In this document: one piece after another, positions 25,318 to 32,742 of the stretch
Layout of the letters: each line of letters begins with the position of its first letter
Position numbering within the stretch: the first letter of the stretch is position 1
Assembly (NCBI GenBank): GCA_020974905.1
Contig: CP087563.1
Span: 3,472,001-3,536,000 of the forward strand
Reading direction: 5' to 3'
Length of the DNA: 64,000 bases
DNA from: Planctomycetes bacterium syqfu
Lineage (GTDB): Bacteria > Planctomycetota > Phycisphaerae > Phycisphaerales > Phycisphaeraceae
Notes under the pieces: model-generated
Told to the model about the DNA's origin: nothing
What the model saw: only the letters and a program-made list of their open reading frames with translations
The model's database searches: none
Translations under genes and position numbers: made by a program

Positions 25318-26130
25318 TCAGTTGAATTTGTCACGACGGTAGTAGTAGTCGATATCACCACCTTTGCCGGTGGACAGCGTTTGAAACGACATCATGGCAG
25401 CATGTCCGTCGACAAAACTCGTAGCCTGACCGGAATCCAGATGTCGCTTGCCGGGGATGGTGATGGTGTGGAAGGTCCCGCCCCCGTCTTTGACCGTGAT
25501 GGTGATTTTGCTGGGCTTGTTGGCGCAGAGCATTTCCCCCATGCCGTTGCCGTCCCAGGGCTGGTTGGGAAAGTCGATGTCATCCGCATGGGTGATGGTG
25601 TCCGAAGGTCTGATCACTTCATCCATCTTCACGCGACGATTACTGTCACTGCCCGGATTGCCGTTGATATAGTCAAACGCCCCCATGTAGTAGAGATTCC
25701 AACCATAACCACCTTCGCCATATTTGAACTTGGCTGTCGCGATCGTCTGCCTGGACTCAGGACATGCAAAGACACCTTCAGCAATCTTGTGGTTGACCTG
25801 CGTGTCAGCGGTAGGCATTTGACTGGCCGAACCGTTGTTGTGAATCGGTACGTTCATATACCGGGCGATCTCCATCTTCCAAACCACCGGCAAGGTGATC
25901 GGGGAACCCGATCCGTTGTACGACTTGGAACATGGCAGGTAGTTATTCTGGTCATTGACATAACAGTTGATGGCCACCAGATGCTGACGCTGATTGCTCA
26001 GACAACCCGCCAGCCTGGCCGACTCCCGCGCCTTCCCCAATGCGGGGAGCAGGATCGCAATCAACAAGGCGATGATGCTGATGACCACCAATAACTCGAT
26101 AAGCGTAAAGGCTTCACAGGTTCGTTTCAT
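25318..26130 (-). CDS. Prepilin-like protein with H-x10-DG motif
   Basis: A 270-residue protein. With the ATG at 26130 (GGAG at a good distance) the leader is only MKRTCEA, and the cleavage site is A7-F8 instead of the usual Gly-Phe. The mature N-terminus is [16 protein letters not shown] with Glu at position 5, and the helix ends in [16 protein letters not shown]. In the C-terminal half, RHLDSGQATSFVDGH has the His and Asp-Gly of the H-x9-DG pattern with one extra residue. It lies between the LacI gene and the GH10 gene, all on the same strand, with about 95 bases to the xylanase start. A perfect operator-like palindrome is upstream (26158). Probably exported and processed by prepilin peptidase. 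Confidence 0.87.
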   Translation of the reverse strand: MKRTCEAFTLIELLVVISIIALLIAILLPALGKARESARLAGCLSNQRQHLVAINCYVNDQNNYLPCSKSYNGSGSPITLPVVWKMEIARYMNVPIHNNGSASQMPTADTQVNHKIAEGVFACPESRQTIATAKFKYGEGGYGWNLYYMGAFDYINGNPGSDSNRRVKMDEVIRPSDTITHADDIDFPNQPWDGNGMGEMLCANKPSKITITVKDGGGTFHTITIPGKRHLDSGQATSFVDGHAAMMSFQTLSTGKGGDIDYYYRRDKFN

Positions 26131-26157
26131 GGCGTGCTCCAACCATCAAAAAATCTT

Positions 26158-26171
26158 GGAAATCGATTTCC
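26158..26171. promoter_or_regulatory. LacI-type operator palindrome upstream of the prepilin-like/GH10/GH36 genes
   Basis: GGAAATCGATTTCC is a perfect 14-bp palindrome with the central CG typical of LacI-family operators, 28 bases before the start codon. A similar site lies at 27428 near the LacI gene. Autoregulation and control of the downstream genes are inferred. Confidence 0.6.
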
Positions 26172-26347
26172 AATCACTCTAGGACGAGCGCCTATCAAAG
26201 TCAATCAATTCAAACCACAAACTTATTAAAAACACTGCAAGTTGTTAATTTTAAAATATTAACATTATAATCTGTAATTCAAATACAACCTGCTCCCATG
26301 TCCAATCCCGTGAACATGCATTTCCAGGAAATCAAAACAACCTCAGA

Positions 26348-27394
26348 TCAGGCATGATTCGGTGGCGGCGATGTGGATGAACGCAATATCAATTCCGATG
26401 CGAGCATTGGCAAAGTCTGCTGCTCATTGCGATCATGGGGTTGGCCTAACAGGTTCAGTAACTCGTCAGCTGCCTTGTAGGCCATCTGTTCAATCGGGAC
26501 GCGCATCGTCGTCAAAGGCGGGATGGTATTGGCGGTGATCGGTGTGTCGTTGAAGGTGGCAACACTGATCTTTTCGGGAACCTTGATCCCGCGCTGCCAC
26601 AACGCTGAGAGGATCGGCAAGGTATCCAGATCGTTGTAACACACCAGGGCCGTCACCTGGGCATGCTCCGTCAATACGCGATCAATCCATGTCCCCACTG
26701 GACCTTTGAATGTACAGACTTCTGATTTGAGTTTGGCTTCACGGACGGCCTGCTGCAAACCTTCGTGTCGGTGAAAATAACTGAAGTGTCTCAGATGCGG
26801 ATGGGTGCTGACATAGGCGATATGCTGATGCCCCTGCCCAATGAGATAACGCCCCAACTGCATGGCTGCATCACGATCATCGGGCATAATCTGCGGTATT
26901 TTTGCCTTCTCAAGAATATCGCTTTGAGCATTGAGCAGCACCGTCGGCAATTTCAACTCCGCCAGAACATGGGCCACATCCGGTTCAATGGAGTGTGCGA
27001 CGACAATGCCATCAAAGCGTCCCTGCTGCAGGATCAACGGCGTGCGTTCGGAGTTGGGGATGAACTGCAGATCGTAATCATGTTGATGCAACTGGTCGAC
27101 AAGCACCTGGAGAATATCATGCCATGCCCCCGCCGCTTCGGGGATGCGCGACCAATGCAGCAAGCCAATGGTGCGTGTGGATTGACGACGCAACGCCTGT
27201 GCCGCCCAGGCCGGTTTATAGCCCATCTCCCTTGCTGCCTTGAGCGCCTTAAGGCGTGTGCTCTGGGTTAACGGGCATCGATCCGGTGGATGGTTGAGCG
27301 CTTTACTGATTGTCGATGGTGCCAGACCACTTGCCTTGGCGACATCAGCAATCGTCGGGCGGCCGTTGGGTCGAGTCGATTGGGTTCGTGCCAT
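26348..27394 (-). CDS. LacI family transcriptional regulator
   Basis: A 348-residue repressor. The N-terminal helix-turn-helix PTIADVAKASGLAPSTISKALN and the hinge (about residues 55-66, AWAAQALRR) are standard, followed by a periplasmic-binding-type sensor ending in TMRVPIEQMAYKAADEL. It should bind the palindromes at 26158 and 27428. A -10 box TATAAT lies seven bases before the ATG, so the mRNA would have almost no leader; this fits leaderless translation, and no Shine-Dalgarno sequence is visible. Downstream on the same strand are the prepilin-like gene, GH10 and GH36, which are its likely targets. The inducer is probably a xylan-derived sugar, by context only. Confidence 0.92.
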   Translation of the reverse strand: MARTQSTRPNGRPTIADVAKASGLAPSTISKALNHPPDRCPLTQSTRLKALKAAREMGYKPAWAAQALRRQSTRTIGLLHWSRIPEAAGAWHDILQVLVDQLHQHDYDLQFIPNSERTPLILQQGRFDGIVVAHSIEPDVAHVLAELKLPTVLLNAQSDILEKAKIPQIMPDDRDAAMQLGRYLIGQGHQHIAYVSTHPHLRHFSYFHRHEGLQQAVREAKLKSEVCTFKGPVGTWIDRVLTEHAQVTALVCYNDLDTLPILSALWQRGIKVPEKISVATFNDTPITANTIPPLTTMRVPIEQMAYKAADELLNLLGQPHDRNEQQTLPMLASELILRSSTSPPPNHA

Positions 27395-27427
27395 AGATCA
27401 CATTATAGCAACCAACTAAACCTTTTT

Positions 27428-27441
27428 AAAAATCGTTTTCC
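27428..27441. promoter_or_regulatory. Operator-like site near the LacI promoter
   Basis: AAAAATCGTTTTCC resembles the 26158 palindrome (GGAAATCGATTTCC), with the right half almost the same. It lies where the -35 region of the lacI-type promoter would fall, so autorepression is plausible. Confidence 0.45.
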
Positions 27442-27455
27442 ATTAACAATTCGCT

Positions 27456-28538
27456 TTAATGTGACTTGGTGAGTGCTTCATCAAAGCAGACCGCCACTTT
27501 CCCGCACTTACCCGTTGCCATTAGCTTGTAGGCCTCCCCGACATCTTCCAGGGCAAAGCGATGGGTCACCAGTTGTTCGGGGTGAATATTCCAACGCACC
27601 AGTCGTTCAACAAGTTCTTCCATTTTCCAGATGGATGTGACCCACGAGCCATGAATTGTTTTCTGATCATGAATGATGTCCGGGGATGGGTTGAGCGACA
27701 CCGTGCCCCCCTCTCCGATCATGACGATGCTACCCCACTTGCGTGTTGCGCGAATGGCGGTGGCACGCGCTTCGTGATGTGCCGAACAATCAATCGCTCG
27801 TTCGACACCTGCCCCACCGGTTAACGCACGCACCTGTTCGACATTGTCTTCGAAGGCTTTGAGAACATGATCGCAGAGCTTTAAATCCGCAGCGATTCTC
27901 AGGCGTTCGTCAATCACGTCAATCCCGATGATCATCTGAGCGCCCATGGCTTTGCATAACATGGCGGTCGCCAGTCCGACCGGTCCCAGCCCGGTGATGA
28001 GGACAGCATCATTGCCACTGATGCCAACCTTTTCCAAACCTTCATAAACCGTCCCAAAACCACAGGCCACCTGCGCGCCATCAAGAAAACTCAGCTCATC
28101 AGGCAATGCCACCAGGTCTTTTTCATCCGCCAGCAGGTACTCAGCCATCCCCCCGTCACGCTGCCATCCGTAGGCTTTGCGATAAGTCTGGCTGGTGCAT
28201 GAAATCATGTAACCCCGTCGACAGTCATTACACACACCACAGCCGGAGATGTGATAGACGATCACGCGATCCCCCTCGCCAAAACGACGACACCCCGGTC
28301 CCCTTGCCACCACCTGGACGCAGGGTTCATGGCCTGCGATAAAGCCCTGATAACCTTCAGGACCTTTACCCAGATGTTCATGGTAGATGCATCGAATATC
28401 CGAGCCACAAATGGTCGAAGCCTTCATGCGCAAAAGCAACTGCCCATGTCCGGGTGTCGGGACATCAAAGGTTTTCAGATGCGTTGAACTGTTACCGGGG
28501 AGTACGGCACCGAGCATGGTTTGAGCAAGTGCGGACAT
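27456..28538 (-). CDS. Zinc-dependent alcohol dehydrogenase (MDR family)
   Basis: A 360-residue NAD(P)-dependent dehydrogenase of the medium-chain family. The catalytic zinc ligand Cys is in ICGSD, with a His-Glu pair in AGHEP; the structural zinc cysteines lie in CGVCNDCRRGYMISC, and the Rossmann motif is GLGPVGLATAM. The closest family branch contains sorbitol, threonine and L-iditol dehydrogenases. AGGAG precedes the ATG at 28538. It is 62 bases downstream of an aldo/keto reductase gene on the same strand, and both look like a small operon for oxidising and reducing a sugar or sugar alcohol. The LacI gene downstream reads in the same direction. Substrate is not known. Confidence 0.9.
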   Translation of the reverse strand: MSALAQTMLGAVLPGNSSTHLKTFDVPTPGHGQLLLRMKASTICGSDIRCIYHEHLGKGPEGYQGFIAGHEPCVQVVARGPGCRRFGEGDRVIVYHISGCGVCNDCRRGYMISCTSQTYRKAYGWQRDGGMAEYLLADEKDLVALPDELSFLDGAQVACGFGTVYEGLEKVGISGNDAVLITGLGPVGLATAMLCKAMGAQMIIGIDVIDERLRIAADLKLCDHVLKAFEDNVEQVRALTGGAGVERAIDCSAHHEARATAIRATRKWGSIVMIGEGGTVSLNPSPDIIHDQKTIHGSWVTSIWKMEELVERLVRWNIHPEQLVTHRFALEDVGEAYKLMATGKCGKVAVCFDEALTKSH

Positions 28539-28607
28539 CAGATATCTCCTGAGGGAGTTGGTTTGTTGTAGGCTGATTAATGAATACGTAAAGCAACATC
28601 AGAGGGA

Positions 28608-29630
28608 TTATGCAGGGGTAATCGTGTCATCCATATCCCAAAGGTCTTCCCAGCTTTGATCCTCTTTCCAGAGAAAGACCTGTCCCTTGATCAGACGACA
28701 ATTCCGATCAATCTGCGCGATGGCAGCCATCTCCGCATCGGTCAGCGGTTCACTGATCGCAGCAAGGAGATTGCTTTGGTAGTTGCGGGGTGTGGTCGAA
28801 AAGGGAATGGGAATTTGCCCACGTGTGATGGCCCACTTGATGCAGATCACCGCTGGATGTACACCATGTCGCTTAGCCATTTCGACGATCACCGGGTCCT
28901 GTGTATCCACCGTATCCGTGGATGTGCGATCACGCTCAGGTCTGGCCGGTGATCCAATCGGTGAGTAGCCAATCGGGACGATGCCGTTGCGGATGACAAA
29001 CTCAAAAAGCTCGGGTTGCTGGAAATGCGGGTGGAGTTCCATTTCGTTGACAGCAGGTTTAATACGTGCATCACGCAAGAGCAATTGGAGTTTGGGGATG
29101 GTCATGTTCGACGTGCCGATGTGTCGGACCAGACCTTGATCAACCAGCTTTTCGAGTTCACGCCAGGTCTTCATGTAGTTCTCATGGATATAGGGTTTGG
29201 CATCGGGACTTCGGGATGAGACATCGCAACCCACCGGGTGAAAATTCGGGAACGGCCAATGAATCAGGTACAAATCCAGATAATCCAACTGCAGGTCATC
29301 CAGTGTCTGCATGCATGATGGGATCACATCCGATGGTGTATGTTTATCATTCCAGAGTTTGGATGTGATCCATAGTTCATCGCGATTAACCCCTTGTTTC
29401 ATGGCATTATTGAGCACACGGCCAATCTCTTTTTCATTGCCATACACCGACGCACAATCGATATGGCGGTAACCAAATGCAATGGCATCGGCGACGGCAG
29501 CAGCGACCTGCTCAGGGGATACATGGTCCGAACCGAACGTCCCCAACCCTATGGCCGGGATGTTGGCGCCGGTGTATAGCTGACGCTTGGGAACCGTGTT
29601 GGGATCGACTTGCTGTGGGTGAGTTGTCAT
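28608..29630 (-). CDS. Aldo/keto reductase
   Basis: A 340-residue NADPH-dependent reductase with the AKR barrel. The catalytic tetrad can be read as Asp in HIDCAS, Tyr in VYGNE, Lys in ITSKLW and His in LIHWPFP. LIPFSTT-type sequence near the end (IPIPFSTTPRNYQSNL) is the cofactor-binding segment, where Ser/Thr and Arg contact the NADPH phosphate. The frame is open to 29651, but the ATG at 29630 has GGAAAG upstream and gives a normal N-terminus. It is divergent from the AraC-type gene and precedes the alcohol dehydrogenase. Together with that enzyme it may interconvert a pentose and its alditol, as in the xylose reductase/xylitol dehydrogenase pair; this is inference. Confidence 0.9.
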   Translation of the reverse strand: MTTHPQQVDPNTVPKRQLYTGANIPAIGLGTFGSDHVSPEQVAAAVADAIAFGYRHIDCASVYGNEKEIGRVLNNAMKQGVNRDELWITSKLWNDKHTPSDVIPSCMQTLDDLQLDYLDLYLIHWPFPNFHPVGCDVSSRSPDAKPYIHENYMKTWRELEKLVDQGLVRHIGTSNMTIPKLQLLLRDARIKPAVNEMELHPHFQQPELFEFVIRNGIVPIGYSPIGSPARPERDRTSTDTVDTQDPVIVEMAKRHGVHPAVICIKWAITRGQIPIPFSTTPRNYQSNLLAAISEPLTDAEMAAIAQIDRNCRLIKGQVFLWKEDQSWEDLWDMDDTITPA

Positions 29631-29788
29631 TGGCCATGCTTTCCAGATCAAAGGTTGTTGATGGGATGATCATAGCCCCAGTTATCATGGACACCATGTC
29701 GGATTGTGACCAGTACTTGTCGATTTTTGACTTTCCAGTAAACTCAAACAATGATGGTCTGAAACTGTCAACAAACAGGATACGCCCG

Positions 29789-30661
29789 ATGCCTGATCAA
29801 CCTTTACGTCCCGCGTTTATTTCCAGACAGGTGATTGATGGGAACTATTTCTTTCTGGATCTCAAAACGCGAAAGCCAGGCCGCCTGAGTATTGCCTGTG
29901 GCGGGTTGGAAAAGTGCTCGCCTCATTATGATGTCCATCGACAGGATTTTCGCTATTTTGCGATAGAATTCGTGCTATCAGGACGTGGTGAGTACACCGT
30001 TGGCGATCAGGTCCACCCCCTTTTTGCAGGCAGTGTCTTTGCCTACGGCCCGGGAGTTGATCATCGGATTCGGTGTATCGACCGTAACGGCATGGTCAAA
30101 TATTTTGTCGACTTTCACGGCCCCGGTGCCAACAAATTGATCCAATCCAGCGCCTTGTCAGCATCCAATCCTCTGCGTCTTGGCCGGACGCGCTGGTTTG
30201 AGATGATTTTTGACATGATGATCAGCAGTGAATCCCAACCGCGACAGCTTGCCATCGAGCAATGTTCCCACCTGCTGTCCCTGCTGTTTCTGAGATTGGA
30301 AACCGATGCCCAAAGCGATACGCCCGACGCCAGTTCAGCCTTTGAGACCTTTAAGCGTTGTCAACGTTACATTCAGGCACATCATGCCCAGTTACACACG
30401 GTCAGTGAAGTTGCAGATGCCTGTCATGTCGATCGTGCCTACCTTTCACGCTTGATCAAACGCTATGCACACGAGGGGGCTTATCAGTATTTGATCCGAC
30501 TGAAAATGCAACATGCTGCGGAACTGCTGGTCAAAGAGAAACAGGCTTTGGCACATGCAGCTTCTGCAGTGGGATATGATGACACAGCACTTTTCTCCAA
30601 AGTGTTCAAACGAATTCATGGCGTGAGTCCGCGTCACTTTATTGACCGAATCGGTCGGTAA
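29789..30661 (+). CDS. AraC family transcriptional regulator
   Basis: A 290-residue regulator. The N-terminal half is a cupin sugar-sensing domain (FVLSGRGEYTVGDQVHPLFAGSVFAYGPG, about 55-95). The C-terminal 100 residues hold the two helix-turn-helix units: VSEVADACHVDRAYLSRLIKRY and AHAASAVGYDDTALFSKVFKRIHGVSPRHF. The reading frame is open back to 29477, overlapping the aldo/keto reductase, but the ATG at 29789 with AGGA eight bases before it gives a normal-length protein. It is divergent from the aldo/keto reductase gene and upstream of the second GH10 xylanase gene, so it may control either or both. No ligand can be named. Confidence 0.9.
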   Translation: MPDQPLRPAFISRQVIDGNYFFLDLKTRKPGRLSIACGGLEKCSPHYDVHRQDFRYFAIEFVLSGRGEYTVGDQVHPLFAGSVFAYGPGVDHRIRCIDRNGMVKYFVDFHGPGANKLIQSSALSASNPLRLGRTRWFEMIFDMMISSESQPRQLAIEQCSHLLSLLFLRLETDAQSDTPDASSAFETFKRCQRYIQAHHAQLHTVSEVADACHVDRAYLSRLIKRYAHEGAYQYLIRLKMQHAAELLVKEKQALAHAASAVGYDDTALFSKVFKRIHGVSPRHFIDRIGR

Positions 30662-30804
30662 ACTACAACATGGGTGATGCGTTTGAATTTGCAATGAATC
30701 TGCAAAAAATATCACTTCACAAACGGAACAAGACATGCCATGATGTCCTGTTCATCGTCCTTTGACCCATCCCATGTCTCCCCCTTGCACGAGTACACGC
30801 ACCG

Positions 30805-32637
30805 ATGAAAACCAAACTTTTTTCGTTACTTGTCTGTCTGACACTTGTAAACGGTATTGTCCACGCTGACACGTTACCGGAGGGGGGTAAAACCATCATT
30901 GCCCCGCAACCCACACCCGGCCATAACGACGGGATGAACTTCTCCGGGAAAGATGCCCAAATGCAGGTCGTCCCCAAAACCGGTGGCGGTTATGCCTATC
31001 GCATCACCGTCAACAAACCCGGCAATCACCGTTGGGATGTCCAACTCAACACCGTGATCCCATCAGCGATCCAGCTCGGCCATGTGTACCTGGTGCGCTA
31101 TGATGCGCGATGTATTGAATCGATGAACCAGGAAGGTACCGCCCATGCCAATGTCGAAAAAAATGGCCCGCCGCACAGCAAGACCATGAGTCGCGCGGTG
31201 GACTTCGGCACGGAGTGGACCACCATCAACCTGCCTTTTGTTGTCCGCAAGGGTTTAGCCTTCGATGCCAAAGGATCGGTCTTCACACTGCATCTGGGCG
31301 CAGCCAAACAGGTGATCGAACTGGCCAACATTCAGCTCATCGATTTTGGCAATCAAATCGACATCAATACGTTACCCAAGACCAAAGCGACCTATCCAGG
31401 CATGGCAGCGGATGCCCCTTGGCGAACCGAAGCTGCCAAACGCATCGACCAATATCGCAAAGCCAACCTTCAAATCCAAGTCGTCAATTCAGAAAACAAA
31501 CCCGTGGAAAACCTCAAAGTCCACATCGCTCAGCAGCGTCACGCCTTTGCCTTTGGCACCGCGATGAACATCCGTTACATGAACTCAGGTGATCCAAACA
31601 TCCCGACCTATGAAAAGGCGCTACTGGATCGGTTCAATAGTGCGGTTTTTGAAAATGGTCTGAAGTGGTTTGCCATCGATCGCCATACCAACGACCAGGC
31701 CGTCGCAAGAGGGATCAAGTTTGTCAAAGACAACGACCTGTACATGCGTGGCCACGTGCTGGTTTGGCCGAGTAAACGTCATGTCCCTAAACCGATTGCT
31801 CAGATGATCGATACCCTCAAAGCCAATCCGGATGATCAGACGACACGAGAGAAACTCCGCAACGCTGTCGAACATCGCATCACGTGGATCACACGCGATA
31901 TGGCTGGCAAAGTCGATGACTGGGACGTGGTCAACGAAACCTATACCAACCATGACATCATGGATGTGCTCGATCCCCAGGGAACGCCGCATGGCAAAGG
32001 TGTCATGGTTGACTGGTTCAAACTCGCTCACCAAGGTGATCCCAATGCCAAGCTGTTTCTCAATGACTACGGCATACTCACCAGTGGCAATCACTGGAAC
32101 ACCCATCAGCAGTACTTCTTCGAAACACTCAATGATCTCAAAAATTCCGGCGCCCCCATCCATGGCATCGGCATGCAAAGTCACTTTGGTGCAACGCTCA
32201 CTGCCCCGACGCGTCTCTGGGAAATTCTCGATCACTACAGCCAACTTGGCTTGCCGATCAAGGTCACGGAGTTTGATATCAATCTGGATGACGATGAGAT
32301 CAAGGCAGCCTACACGCGCGACTTTTTCACTGCTGTCTTTGCGCATCCCAATGTCGAGGCGCTCCTGAGTTGGGGCTTTTGGGCTGGTCAACACTGGCGT
32401 CCTGAAGCAGCGTATCTGGACAAGCAATTCAAACCGCGTCCCAATGACATTGCCATGCGTAAACTGCTCTTTGAAGACTGGTGGACCAACACCACCCTCA
32501 CCACCAACGACACCGGCAAGATCAATCAACGAATCTTCAAAGGCCAACACCTGATCACCGTCACCTGGCCAGACGGCAAAACAACTTCAAAAACCGTTAA
32601 CCTCACAACCGATCAAACCCTTGAGATCAAACGTTGA
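30805..32637 (+). CDS. Secreted GH10 family endo-beta-1,4-xylanase-like enzyme (second)
   Basis: A 610-residue exported protein with signal peptide MKTKLFSLLVCLTLVNGIVHA (1-21). It shares the layout of the GH10 protein at 23426: a beta-sandwich (about 25-185, ending VIELANIQLIDFGN), a GH10 barrel (about 200-560) and a short beta-rich tail. The acid/base is Glu378 in WDVVNE and the nucleophile Glu489 in VTEFDI. ENGLKW (283-288) keeps the family's Asn and Lys, but RGHVLVW is followed by Pro instead of His. It follows the AraC gene after 143 bases and ends convergently with a GH39/GH5-like gene. A weak Shine-Dalgarno is noted. Xylan-type substrate is inferred from family. Confidence 0.88.
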   Translation: MKTKLFSLLVCLTLVNGIVHADTLPEGGKTIIAPQPTPGHNDGMNFSGKDAQMQVVPKTGGGYAYRITVNKPGNHRWDVQLNTVIPSAIQLGHVYLVRYDARCIESMNQEGTAHANVEKNGPPHSKTMSRAVDFGTEWTTINLPFVVRKGLAFDAKGSVFTLHLGAAKQVIELANIQLIDFGNQIDINTLPKTKATYPGMAADAPWRTEAAKRIDQYRKANLQIQVVNSENKPVENLKVHIAQQRHAFAFGTAMNIRYMNSGDPNIPTYEKALLDRFNSAVFENGLKWFAIDRHTNDQAVARGIKFVKDNDLYMRGHVLVWPSKRHVPKPIAQMIDTLKANPDDQTTREKLRNAVEHRITWITRDMAGKVDDWDVVNETYTNHDIMDVLDPQGTPHGKGVMVDWFKLAHQGDPNAKLFLNDYGILTSGNHWNTHQQYFFETLNDLKNSGAPIHGIGMQSHFGATLTAPTRLWEILDHYSQLGLPIKVTEFDINLDDDEIKAAYTRDFFTAVFAHPNVEALLSWGFWAGQHWRPEAAYLDKQFKPRPNDIAMRKLLFEDWWTNTTLTTNDTGKINQRIFKGQHLITVTWPDGKTTSKTVNLTTDQTLEIKR

Positions 32638-32654
32638 CCCATCAAACACTCGCA

Positions 32655-32722
32655 GCATCAATGTCTTCGTGAGCCGGACTGTGTCAGTTCGGACGGCTCG
32701 ACACGAGCCAGCTCGCTGATGC
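32655..32722. terminator. Nested hairpin between two convergent genes
   Basis: GCATCA (32655) pairs with TGATGC (32717), and GAGCCG (32671) with CGGCTC (32694), giving a nested stem. It probably ends transcription from both sides, although the T-tract is poor. Confidence 0.45.
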
Positions 32723-32742
32723 AATGAAAGCATCGAAACCCA

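Noticed and set aside
29477-29788. Longer N-terminus for the AraC protein
   Set aside because: It would overlap the divergent aldo/keto reductase gene. The ATG at 29789 has a good Shine-Dalgarno sequence and gives the usual length.
31621-32550. 309-codon open frame opposite the second GH10 gene
   Set aside because: Shadow of the xylanase, which has a signal peptide and both catalytic Glu residues.
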